Source: an uncultured Eggerthellaceae bacterium
Lineage (GTDB): Bacteria > Actinomycetota > Coriobacteriia > Coriobacteriales > Eggerthellaceae
Length of the DNA: 64,000 nucleotides
Assembly: GCA_910588095.1 (NCBI GenBank)
Contig: CAJUQH010000005.1
Coordinates: 1-64,000 of the forward strand
Direction: 5' to 3'
In this document: positions 56,668 through 64,000 of the stretch, piece after piece
How positions within the stretch are numbered: position 1 is the first letter of the stretch
Layout: every line of letters starts with the position of its first letter
The notes under the pieces: generated by a model
The model's database searches: none
What the model was told of the DNA's origin: nothing
The model's input: the letters and a program-made list of their open reading frames with translations, nothing else
Program-made: the position numbers and the translations under genes

Positions 56668-56889
56668 ATGGCTACCATCGATATCATCCGCGAAGTGCTC
56701 GTCGAGAACCTCGACCTCGACGCCGACGCTGTCACCGAAGACGCCACCCTCGAGAGCCTGGGCGTTGACTCCCTCGACATGGTCGAGCTCATCTGCGACA
56801 TCGAGGAGAAGTGCGACATCGACTTCGGCGAGCCCGAGGGCATCACCACCGTCGGCGGCATCGTCGAGCACATCGACTCGCTGTCCTAG
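56668..56889 (+). CDS. acpP: Acyl carrier protein
   Basis: 73-residue acidic protein; Ser35 in GVDSLDMVEL accepts the 4'-phosphopantetheine arm. AAAGGAA precedes the ATG. First gene of the plus-strand fab cluster; a 198-bp gap with hairpins separates it from fabK. Confidence 0.97.
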   Translation: MATIDIIREVLVENLDLDADAVTEDATLESLGVDSLDMVELICDIEEKCDIDFGEPEGITTVGGIVEHIDSLS

Positions 56890-57087
56890 CGCCGCCCGAG
56901 GGCACGCGCCCTCCCGTGACGTTACGCGCGAACCTACAGCGGCCCGAGCCAGCTTTCGAAGCGCGCTCGGGCTGCTCCTTTATAGGGGGCATGAGGGGCG
57001 ACAGGCGGCCTGCGCGGCTGCCCGACCGAAGAAGGGCCCCGCACCCCCCGAGCAACGGAACTACCAGGGAACAGAAGAAGGAACATC
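56890..57087 (+). other. Hairpin-rich acpP-fabK spacer
   Basis: GAGGGC-acgc-GCCCTC at 56898-56913, then a longer GCCCGAG...CTCGGGC stem (about 56942-56972) followed by tgctccttt. The second could be a partial terminator that lets acpP exceed the downstream genes. No gene. Confidence 0.45.
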
Positions 57088-58047
57088 ATGAGAACACGCA
57101 TCACCGAGCTGCTGGGCATCGAAGCGCCCATCGTCCAGGGGGCCATGGCGCGCATCGCCGATGCCCGCCTTGCCGCCGCCGTCAGCGAAGCGGGCGGCCT
57201 GGGCATCATCGCCTGCGGCGGCGCGCCGCTCGAGTGGGTGGAAGACCAGGTGCGCCAGGCGCGCGAGCTCACGAGCAAGCCCTTGGGCGCCAACGTCATG
57301 CTGATGGACCCGCAGGCTGCCGACGTGGCGCGCCTGCTGTGCGACCTGGGCATCGACGTGGTCACCACCGGCGCGGGCAGCCCCGCCGAGCACATGGCCA
57401 TGTGGAAGGAGGCCGGAATCAAGGTGGTGCCCGTGGTGGCATCGGCCGCGCTCGCAGCCCGCATGGAGCGCCTGGGCGCCGACGCGGTGGTGGCCGAGGG
57501 CACCGAGGCAGGCGGCCACGTGGGCGAGCTGACCACCATGGCGCTCGTGCCCTCGGTATGCGCCGCGGTGGACATCCCCGTCATCGCCGCCGGCGGCATC
57601 GCCGATGGGCGCGGCATGCTAGCGGCCCTGGCGCTGGGCGCCGAGGGCGTGCAGTGCGGCACGCGCTTCCTCACCGTCGAGGAATGCACCGTGTGCGACC
57701 CGTGGAAGGAGAAGGTGCTCAAGGCCAAGGACTCCGACACCATCGTCACCGGCCGTGGCACCGGCCACCCGGTGCGCGCCCTGAAGAACAAGTTCGCGCG
57801 CGACTGCCGCAAGCGCGAGATGACCTGCACCAACCCCGACGACCTCGAGGGCATGTACGCCGGGTCGCTGCGCCGCGCCGTCGAGGGCGACATGGAGATG
57901 GGCTCGGTCATGGCCGGCCAGATTGCCGCCATCGTGTCCGAGCGCGGCACCGCGAAGGACGTCATCGACTCCATGGTGGCTGATGCCGAGGCCCTGGCAG
58001 CGCTGCCGCTGCCCGAGCTGCTGGCCGGCAACGCCGCGCGCGCTTAG
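57088..58047 (+). CDS. fabK: Enoyl-ACP reductase II (FMN-dependent)
   Basis: Final reduction of the elongation cycle. 319 residues: PIVQGAMARIADARLAAAVSEAGGLGII, VAEGTEAGGHVGE (FMN phosphate region) and AAGGIADGRGMLAALALGAEGVQCGTRFL. The nitronate-monooxygenase-like fold is shared, but the cluster context settles FabK. GAAGGA precedes the ATG. Confidence 0.95.
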   Translation: MRTRITELLGIEAPIVQGAMARIADARLAAAVSEAGGLGIIACGGAPLEWVEDQVRQARELTSKPLGANVMLMDPQAADVARLLCDLGIDVVTTGAGSPAEHMAMWKEAGIKVVPVVASAALAARMERLGADAVVAEGTEAGGHVGELTTMALVPSVCAAVDIPVIAAGGIADGRGMLAALALGAEGVQCGTRFLTVEECTVCDPWKEKVLKAKDSDTIVTGRGTGHPVRALKNKFARDCRKREMTCTNPDDLEGMYAGSLRRAVEGDMEMGSVMAGQIAAIVSERGTAKDVIDSMVADAEALAALPLPELLAGNAARA

Positions 58048-58062
58048 CGGGAGGTGCCGTCA

Positions 58063-59001
58063 ATGGCTGGAACCCTTCCCTTCGCGGTCGACACTGTGCT
58101 CATGGCTTCGGGCCAGGGGTCGCAGAAGCCCGGCATGGGCGCCGACCTGCTGGACGTGCCCGAGGTGGCCGCCACCTTCGCCCTGGCTTCCGACGTGCTC
58201 GGCCGCGACGTGGCGGCGCTATGCACCGGCGGCGAGGGCCTGGACGACACCCGCAACGCCCAAGCGGCCATCGCCACGCTGTCCATCGCCATCGGGCGCG
58301 CCCTGGAGGCCCGCGGCGTGCGACCCGATGCCCTGCTGGGCTTCTCGCTCGGCCAAGTGAGCGCGCTGGCCCTGGGCGGCATGGTGAGCGACGCCGATGC
58401 CCTGCGCATCGTGCGCGAGCGCTCGCGCATCATGGGCGAGGTGGCCGACGCCAACCCTGGCGTCATGAGCGCCTTCTTGAAAGGCAGCCCCGCCGACGTC
58501 GAGGCCGTGTGCGCCGAATGCGCCGAGGGCGACGTGCTGGTGGCGGCCAACTACAACTCCCCCGCCCAGACCGTGGTGGCCGGCACGCCGGCAGCAGTCG
58601 AGCGTGCGGAGGCCGCCTGGAAGGAGCGCGGCGGCCGCGCGTCGCGGCTGGCCACGTCGGGCGCGTTCCACAGCCCGCTCATGGCCGATGCCTGCGAGCC
58701 CTTCGCGGCCTTCCTCGAAGGCATGGGCTTCAACGAGCCCGCCGTGCCCATCATCGGCAATGCCGACGCTGCCCCGCTTTCCGCTGCCAACGTGCGGCAG
58801 AAGCTGGTGGAGCACCTGGTGAGCCCCGTGCGCTTCACCGAGAGCGTGGAGCTGCTGACCGCAGCCGGCGCCACCACCTTCGCCGAGGTGGGCTTCGGCG
58901 GCGTGCTGAGCGGCCTTGTGAAGCGCTGCGCCCCCGACGCCGCGCGCCCCTGCATCCAAGACAAGGCGAGCCTCGAGGAGTTCGCCGCGAGCCGCGCCTG
59001 A
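58063..59001 (+). CDS. fabD: Malonyl-CoA:ACP transacylase
   Basis: 312 residues; GQGSQKPGMG at 17-26, Ser95 in GFSLGQVSAL (usually GHSLGE), and His in SGAFHSPLM near 200. I start at ATG 58063 because GGGAGG lies 8 nt upstream. The in-frame GTG at 58054 is immediately beside that site. It follows fabK by 15 bp. Confidence 0.96.
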   Translation: MAGTLPFAVDTVLMASGQGSQKPGMGADLLDVPEVAATFALASDVLGRDVAALCTGGEGLDDTRNAQAAIATLSIAIGRALEARGVRPDALLGFSLGQVSALALGGMVSDADALRIVRERSRIMGEVADANPGVMSAFLKGSPADVEAVCAECAEGDVLVAANYNSPAQTVVAGTPAAVERAEAAWKERGGRASRLATSGAFHSPLMADACEPFAAFLEGMGFNEPAVPIIGNADAAPLSAANVRQKLVEHLVSPVRFTESVELLTAAGATTFAEVGFGGVLSGLVKRCAPDAARPCIQDKASLEEFAASRA

Positions 59002-59048
59002 CGCCGGCCCGCCCTGCCCCTACCATCGCAAGGAGGAACGGTACCCCT

Positions 59049-59807
59049 ATGACCGACAACACTGGAAGCCCCGTCGCCATCGTCACCGGCTCGAGCCGCG
59101 GCATCGGCCTGGCCGTGGCCCACGCGCTGGCCGCCCGGGGCATGCGCATCGTGCTGAACTGCTCGAGCGAGCGCAGCCTCGAAGGAACCCAGGCCCAGGC
59201 CCGCGCCATCGCCAGCGAGCACGGCACCGAGGCCATAGCCGTGGCCGCGAACGTGGCCGACGCCGACGAGGCGGCCGCGCTGGCCGCTGCGGCGCTGGAT
59301 GCCTTCGGCCGCATCGACGTGCTGGTGAACAACGCCGGCATCACCCGCGACGGCCTGGCCATGCGCATGGCGCCCGAGGACTTCGACGCTGTGGTGGACG
59401 TCAACCTGAAGGGCGCGTTCTACTGCGCCAAGGCGGTCATGCGCCCCATGACCAAGCAGCGCTCGGGCCGCATCATCAACATGTCCAGCGTGTCGGGCGT
59501 GTACGGCAACCCCGGCCAGGCCAACTACGCCGCGTCGAAGGCCGGCGTCATCGGCCTGACCAAGGCCCTGGCCAAGGAGCTGGCGCGCAAGGGCGTCACC
59601 GTGAACGCCATCGCCCCTGGGTTCATCGAGACCGACATGACCGCCGCCCTGAGCGACGACCAGAAGGCCCATGCGCAGGAGCGCATCGCGGCTGGCCGCC
59701 TGGGCCAGCCCGAAGACGTGGCTGCGCTGGCGGCGTTCCTGGCCTCCGACGAGGCCGCCTACATAACCGGGCAAGTCATCTGCGTGGACGGAGGATTATC
59801 GCTATGA
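59049..59807 (+). CDS. fabG: 3-oxoacyl-ACP reductase
   Basis: 252-residue SDR with GSSRGIG (14-20), NNAGITRD, and YAASK as the catalytic pair. NADPH is likely given the Arg after GSS. The start ATG has AAGGAGG about 12 nt upstream, slightly long. The frame is open far upstream, but that is fabD out of frame. Its stop overlaps the fabF start as ATGA. Confidence 0.97.
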   Translation: MTDNTGSPVAIVTGSSRGIGLAVAHALAARGMRIVLNCSSERSLEGTQAQARAIASEHGTEAIAVAANVADADEAAALAAAALDAFGRIDVLVNNAGITRDGLAMRMAPEDFDAVVDVNLKGAFYCAKAVMRPMTKQRSGRIINMSSVSGVYGNPGQANYAASKAGVIGLTKALAKELARKGVTVNAIAPGFIETDMTAALSDDQKAHAQERIAAGRLGQPEDVAALAAFLASDEAAYITGQVICVDGGLSL

Positions 59808-61087
59808 GCACCACGACCAGCACGCGCCGGCCAGACGGCACCCATCGCGTCGTCATAACGGGCATGGGCGCCGTGAGCCCTGCCGGCATCGGCACCGAGG
59901 CCCTGTGGGAGGCGGTCATGGGCAAGCAATGCTGCATCGCCCCCATCGAGCGCTTCGACACCACCGACTACGAGGTGCATATCGCTGGCGAGGTGCGCGG
60001 CTTCGACGGCACCGAACACGGCCTGTCCAAGAAGGAGGCGCGCCGCTTCGAGCGCTTCGTGCAGTACGCCATCGTGGCGTCCGACGAGGCGCTGGCCCAG
60101 TCGGGCCTCGACATGGAAGCCGAGGACCCCACCCGCATAGCCGTGGCCTTCGGCACCGGCATCGGCGGCATCGAGGAGCTGCAAAGCGGCTTCTCCACCC
60201 TCGAGCAGAAGGGGCCCAAGCGGGTGAACCCGCTGTTCGTGCCCACCATGATAGGCAACATAGCCGCCGGCAACCTGGCCATACGCTACGACATGAAGGG
60301 CGAATGCATCAACGTGGTGACCGCCTGCGCCACCGGCGCCCACAACATCGGCGCCGCGGTGCGCGACATCCGCCACGGCTACGCCGACGCCGCGCTCGTA
60401 GGCGGGGCCGAGGAATCGGTGTCGCCCATCTGCATCGCGGGCTTCTCCAACCTGGGCGCTCTGTCCAAGTCTGACGACCCCACCTGCGCGAGCCTGCCCT
60501 TCGACGCCCGCCGCGCCGGGTTCGTGGCCGGCGAAGGCGCCGGTGCGCTGGTCATCGAGTCGCTGGAGCACGCGCTGGCCCGCGGCGCCAAGCCCCTGGC
60601 CGAGATAACCGGATTCGGCTCCACCGGCGACGCCTACCACATGACCGCACCCGACCCGTCGGCCGAGGGCATCGTGCGCGCCATGGCCGACGCACTGGCC
60701 GAAGGCGGCTTCACCCCTGCCGACATCGGCCACGTGAACGCCCACGGCACCGGCACCCCCGCCAACGACTCCACCGAGTCGCGCGCCCTGCACGAGCTGG
60801 CCGGCGAGGAAGCGGGCGCCCAGGTGCCCGTCACCTCCATCAAGGGGGCCACGGGCCACACCCTGGGCGCTGCAGGGGCGCTCGAGGCCATCGTGTGCGC
60901 CCTTTCGGTGGCGCAGGATTGCGTTCCGCCCACGACCGGCTTCGCCGAGGCGGCCGAGGACTGCCCGGTGAACGTGGTGACCGAGGCCATCATGGACCGC
61001 CCGCAGAAGGTGGCGCTTTCCAACTCGCTGGGCTTCGGCGGGCACAACGCCTGCCTGGCCTTCTCGCCTTGCAACGACGAGGCGTAG
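59804..61087 (+). CDS. fabF: Beta-ketoacyl-ACP synthase II
   Basis: Chain-elongating condensing enzyme. 427 residues with Cys175 (VTACATGAHNIG), His in NAHGTGTPANDSTES and His in GATGHTLGAAGALE. The N-terminal ~13 residues (MSTTTSTRRPDGT) are an extension. Translationally coupled to fabG. Confidence 0.97.
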   Translation: MSTTTSTRRPDGTHRVVITGMGAVSPAGIGTEALWEAVMGKQCCIAPIERFDTTDYEVHIAGEVRGFDGTEHGLSKKEARRFERFVQYAIVASDEALAQSGLDMEAEDPTRIAVAFGTGIGGIEELQSGFSTLEQKGPKRVNPLFVPTMIGNIAAGNLAIRYDMKGECINVVTACATGAHNIGAAVRDIRHGYADAALVGGAEESVSPICIAGFSNLGALSKSDDPTCASLPFDARRAGFVAGEGAGALVIESLEHALARGAKPLAEITGFGSTGDAYHMTAPDPSAEGIVRAMADALAEGGFTPADIGHVNAHGTGTPANDSTESRALHELAGEEAGAQVPVTSIKGATGHTLGAAGALEAIVCALSVAQDCVPPTTGFAEAAEDCPVNVVTEAIMDRPQKVALSNSLGFGGHNACLAFSPCNDEA

Positions 61088-61130
61088 CGCCCGAGCTGCC
61101 GGCTTCGACGATATCTCCAGGAGGATGAGC

Positions 61131-61571
61131 ATGGATTTCCCGATAGGCAAAGAGGGCATCGAGGCGGTGCTGCCCCATCGCGACCCGTTCCTGTGGGTGA
61201 CGCGCGTGCTGGCCTGCGACCCGGGCCAGAGCGTGGTAGCCGAGCTCGACGTGAGCCCTGACCTGCCGTTGTTCCAGGGGCACTTCCCCGACTACCCGGT
61301 GCTGCCCGGGGTCATCCTCATGGAAGCGCTGGCCCAAGCCGCCTCGTTCAGCGTGCTGGTCGACCGGGGCGACGAGGGCGCCATCGGCTTCCTGACCGGC
61401 ATCGACGGCGCCAAGTTCCGCCGCCAGGTGCGCCCCGGCGAAACCGTGCGGCTCGAAGGCACCATCGTGAAGTCGTCGCGACGGCTGTGCGTGGCCGAGG
61501 TGAAGGCCAGCGTCGACGGCGAGGTGTGCGCCACCGCCACCCAGAAGTACGTGATGGCCCAGGCCGATTAG
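61131..61571 (+). CDS. fabZ: 3-hydroxyacyl-ACP dehydratase FabZ
   Basis: 146-residue hot-dog-fold enzyme with LPHRDPFLWV, FQGHFPDYPVLPGVILMEALAQ (His51, Glu65). Start at ATG 61131: AGGAGG at 61119-61124 touches the other ATG at 61125, so that one lacks spacing. It lies directly after fabF; accB and accC, which often flank fabZ, are not here. Confidence 0.96.
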   Translation: MDFPIGKEGIEAVLPHRDPFLWVTRVLACDPGQSVVAELDVSPDLPLFQGHFPDYPVLPGVILMEALAQAASFSVLVDRGDEGAIGFLTGIDGAKFRRQVRPGETVRLEGTIVKSSRRLCVAEVKASVDGEVCATATQKYVMAQAD

Positions 61572-61585
61572 CGGAAGGAGCGCCC

Positions 61586-64000
61586 ATGGCCCGCACCGAA
61601 GGATACGTGCACGTAGGAACCCCCCAGGCGCTGCCGCAGGAGCAGCCTGCCGCCGAAGCCGACGGCGTGGCCGTGGCGCTGCGCCTCGAGCGCATCGCCG
61701 AGGAGCTGGCAGCTGCCCAGCCCGCTAGCGCTGCAAAGGGCGCCGCCCCGGCAGCGCCGGCCCCCAACGCCGTGGGCGTGGGGCTCAAGGGCGTGCAGGA
61801 CAACGCGCCGGGCTTCTCGGTGCGCATCGGCATCGGGCGCGCCTCGGTGGCCGAGCCGGTGCCCGAAGACGCCCCCTGCGTGATCGTGGCCGCGCTCGGC
61901 AAGACGGCCAAGGCGCTGCTGCCGGTGTTCTCGCAGGCTGGGCTGCGCACCGTGGTGCCCGTCACCGACGATCGCAAGATGGACACCGCGCCAAAGCTGG
62001 CCCATGGCACCGTGAGCGTGGGCGCTGTCGCCCGGCCCGGCACCATCCATAACGCCTGCGCGCTGCTGAAAGGCGCTGCCGACGCCGATGCCTGCGCGCT
62101 GTTCCTGTGCGACACCGCCACCCCCCTTGCCCAAGACGACCGCTTCCTATCCCGCGCTGCCACCCGCGGCCTGCGCGTGTTCGTGCCCGCGAGCGATGCC
62201 ATCGCCCTGGGCTGGACCGAGTGCACTGCCGATCCCAGCGCCAGCTACGGCGACGAGGACTGGCGCACCTGCCGCGCGTGCGGCCTCGCCTTCGAGGCGC
62301 CGGTGCTGGCCGAGAGCGGCCACGCCTGCCCCGCCTGCGGCGCGCTGGCGCGCATGACCTCCGACGAGCGCATCGCCACCGTGCTGGATCCCGGCTCCTT
62401 CGATGAGTGGGACGAGCCCTTCGACGACGCCGACCCGCTCGGTTTCGAGGGCTACCTGGACAAGCTGGCTGACAACCGCCGCAAGTCAGGCTACAAGGAA
62501 GCCGTGCGCATCGGCCAGGGCGCCATCGGCGGCATACCCTGCGCCTGCGGGTTCATGGATTCCACCTTCCTCATGGGATCCATGGGCGCTGTCGTGGGCG
62601 AGAAGGTGTCACGCCTGTTCGACCGGGCCACCGCCGAGCAGCTGCCGGTGGTGCTGTTCACCGCCTCGGGCGGCGCGCGCATGCAGGAGGGCCTGGTCTC
62701 GCTCATGCAGATGGCCAAGACCAGCTGCGCTGTGGAGCGCCACGGCAACGCCGGGCTGCTGTACCTGTCGGTCATCACCGACCCCACCACCGGCGGCGTG
62801 ACCGCATCCTTCGCCACCGAGGCTGACATCATCTTGAGCGAGCCGGGCACGCTCATCGGCTTCGCGGGCCAGCGCGTCATCCGCGACACCATCAAGCAAG
62901 AGCTGCCCGAGGGCTTCCAGACCGCCGAGTTCGCCCTTGAGCACGGCCTCATCGACGTGGTGGTGCCCCGCGAGCACCTGCGCGAGGCCCTTGGCCGCCT
63001 GCTGGCGCTGCACACCCCCCTCGACGGCGACTCCGAAGCGTCCAAGGCGGCGTTTTTGGGTCCCTTCGGCGCCCAAGCCATGGCCGACGGCCCGCTGAAC
63101 TCGGTCACCGTGAGCAACATCGCTGCCGCCCGCGAGCGGCGGCTCGACTTCGCCGCGAAGATACCGCTGGTGAGCAAGATAATCAAGCCAGCCGATCCCG
63201 TGCGCCAGCTCGAGCGCCATGCCGAGCGCGAGCTGCGCCGCTCCGGCGCGCCCAGCGAGAGCACGCCCGGCAGCGCCTGGGCCAGCGTGCAGCTGGCGCG
63301 CAACGTGCACCGACCCACCGCTCAGTGCTACATCGCCGACTTCGCCGACGGCTTCTTCGAGCTGCACGGCGACCGTGCCTTTGGCGACGACGCGGCCATC
63401 ATGGCCGGCATCGCCTGGGTCGACGGCGTGGCCTGCACGGTCATCGGGCAGGAGAAGGGCGCCGACCTCAACGAGCGCATCCGCCGCAACTTCGGCTGCC
63501 CGCAGCCCGAAGGCTACCGCAAGGCCATGCGCCTCATGCGCCAGGCCGAAAAGTTCGGCCGCCCGATCCTGTGCATCGTGGACACCCAGGGCGCCTTCTG
63601 CGGCACCGAGGCCGAAGAGCGCGGCCAGGGCAACGCCATCGCCGAGAGCCTGGTGACCATGGCCGGGCTGCACGTGCCCTGCATCAGCGTGCTCATCGGC
63701 GAGGGCGGCAGCGGCGGCGCGCTGGCGTTGGCGCTGGCGAACCGCGTGGCCATGCAGGAGCACGCCGTCTACTCGGTACTCTCCCCCGAGGGCTTCGCTT
63801 CCATCCTTTGGAAGGATGGCAAGCGCGCGCCCGAGGCGGCCGAGACCATGCGCATGAACGCGGCCGAGGTGCACGCCATGGGCATCGTCGACGAGGTGCT
63901 TCCCGAGGGCGAAGGCGGCGCGCATCAGAACCCCGACCAGGCGTTCCAAGGGGTGCGCGAATACCTGGCGCGCACGCTGGCCGAGCTTTCGGCGCTGTCT
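61586..64000 (+). CDS. accDA: Fused acetyl-CoA carboxylase carboxyltransferase AccD-AccA with biotin-carboxylase-like N-terminal segment (3' end outside window)
   Basis: Open to the end of the window: 805 residues seen, starting MARTEGYVHV after AAGGAG. Residues ~1-95 are linker-like, with an Ala/Pro stretch. Residues ~97-210 resemble the first lobe of biotin carboxylase in order and spacing (CVIVAALGKTAKALL for IVIANRGEIALRIL; GLRTVVPVTDDRK for GIKTVAVHSSADR; a final F-x-P-x-x-x-AI), but without its glycine loop (ALGK for NRGE). A CX2C-X15-CX2C zinc ribbon (229-251) starts AccD; the beta carboxyltransferase follows to ~500. From ~530 the alpha subunit begins (HGDRAFGDD; ALALALANRV). The fused enzyme makes malonyl-CoA for this cluster. 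Confidence 0.9.
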   Translation, partial: MARTEGYVHVGTPQALPQEQPAAEADGVAVALRLERIAEELAAAQPASAAKGAAPAAPAPNAVGVGLKGVQDNAPGFSVRIGIGRASVAEPVPEDAPCVIVAALGKTAKALLPVFSQAGLRTVVPVTDDRKMDTAPKLAHGTVSVGAVARPGTIHNACALLKGAADADACALFLCDTATPLAQDDRFLSRAATRGLRVFVPASDAIALGWTECTADPSASYGDEDWRTCRACGLAFEAPVLAESGHACPACGALARMTSDERIATVLDPGSFDEWDEPFDDADPLGFEGYLDKLADNRRKSGYKEAVRIGQGAIGGIPCACGFMDSTFLMGSMGAVVGEKVSRLFDRATAEQLPVVLFTASGGARMQEGLVSLMQMAKTSCAVERHGNAGLLYLSVITDPTTGGVTASFATEADIILSEPGTLIGFAGQRVIRDTIKQELPEGFQTAEFALEHGLIDVVVPREHLREALGRLLALHTPLDGDSEASKAAFLGPFGAQAMADGPLNSVTVSNIAAARERRLDFAAKIPLVSKIIKPADPVRQLERHAERELRRSGAPSESTPGSAWASVQLARNVHRPTAQCYIADFADGFFELHGDRAFGDDAAIMAGIAWVDGVACTVIGQEKGADLNERIRRNFGCPQPEGYRKAMRLMRQAEKFGRPILCIVDTQGAFCGTEAEERGQGNAIAESLVTMAGLHVPCISVLIGEGGSGGALALALANRVAMQEHAVYSVLSPEGFASILWKDGKRAPEAAETMRMNAAEVHAMGIVDEVLPEGEGGAHQNPDQAFQGVREYLARTLAELSALS

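Noticed and set aside
53777..57091. 1104-codon plus-strand open frame across the AGCS, fabH and acpP genes
   Set aside because: Antisense of two well-supported genes and out of frame with acpP; composition is His/Arg/Gly-rich shadow.

Overview
GENERAL. This is about 64 kb of very G+C-rich bacterial chromosome, densely packed with genes. I see no phage, insertion sequence, CRISPR array or rRNA. Several things point to the Eggerthellaceae/Coriobacteriia (gut Actinomycetota): the base composition, FabK as the enoyl-ACP reductase, surface proteins ending in a DUF6273-type domain, a molybdate/molybdenum-cofactor cluster and a soluble rubredoxin-flavoprotein. This assignment is an inference from gene style, not a phylogeny.

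LAYOUT. 1-1348: 3' end of a surface protein gene (DUF6273-type) and a repeat-rich gap. 1349-4809 (-): rdgB, murI and an L,D-transpeptidase. 5029-5406 (+): tmRNA ssrA, facing a minus-strand run of smpB, an acidic protein, an M42 peptidase and a small basic protein. 8205-9128 (+): pyrE and tRNA-Thr(TGT). 9304-11935 (-): rnhA and the ion-pumping pyrophosphatase hppA. 12179-14113 (+): an LtaS/MdoB-like phosphoglycerol transferase. 14215-22509 (-): the translation/transcription operon rimP-nusA-ylxR-infB-rbfA-nrnA-truB-ribF, with its own promoter overlapping the end of leuA and an intrinsic terminator in the leader. 22687-24207 (-): leuA. 24395-27928 (-): a 1177-residue secreted surface protein, paralogous at its C-terminus to the gene at the left edge. 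28327-31068 (-): serC-serA. 31414-32835 (+): a PurF-like protein lacking the glutaminase cysteine. 32855-33574 (-): flavin reductase-rubredoxin fusion. 33686-38913 (-): ilvD-ilvB-ilvN-ilvC behind a long leader with T-box features. 39462-41505: a lipid kinase (-) and a membrane-anchored inactive C39-like protein (+). 41502-43632 (-): DASS transporter, GIY-YIG protein and cold-shock protein. 43776-46510 (-): a small DUF6483-like protein and ruvC-ruvA-ruvB. 46592-48391 (-): an SDR and YebC. 48441-53607 (-): modA-modB-modC-moaA-moaC with a palindromic operator at the modA promoter. 53798-55312 (-): AGCS amino-acid symporter. 55391-56542 (-): fabH. 56668-64000 (+): acpP-fabK-fabD-fabG-fabF-fabZ and an AccD-AccA fusion that runs off the window.

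HOW IT FITS TOGETHER. The window holds most of branched-chain amino-acid synthesis (ilvDBNC, leuA), serine synthesis (serC, serA), a nearly complete type II fatty-acid synthase, molybdate uptake with the first steps of molybdopterin synthesis, and Holliday-junction processing. It also holds trans-translation (ssrA, smpB) and the core nus/infB operon. Many adjacent genes overlap as ATGA, consistent with translational coupling.

MOST INTERESTING. (1) The AccD-AccA polypeptide starts with about 115 residues resembling a degenerate biotin-carboxylase N-lobe, and accB/accC are missing from their usual place. (2) A T-box-like leader controls ilvDBNC but has TGCG where TGGN is expected. (3) The nus operon is transcribed through an intrinsic terminator. 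(4) A nested palindromic element lies upstream of the large surface-protein gene. (5) ModB carries a ~255-residue extracytoplasmic extension. (6) NusA has a Cys/His zinc-finger-like tail. (7) The two DUF6273 genes have markedly A+T-richer 3' ends.
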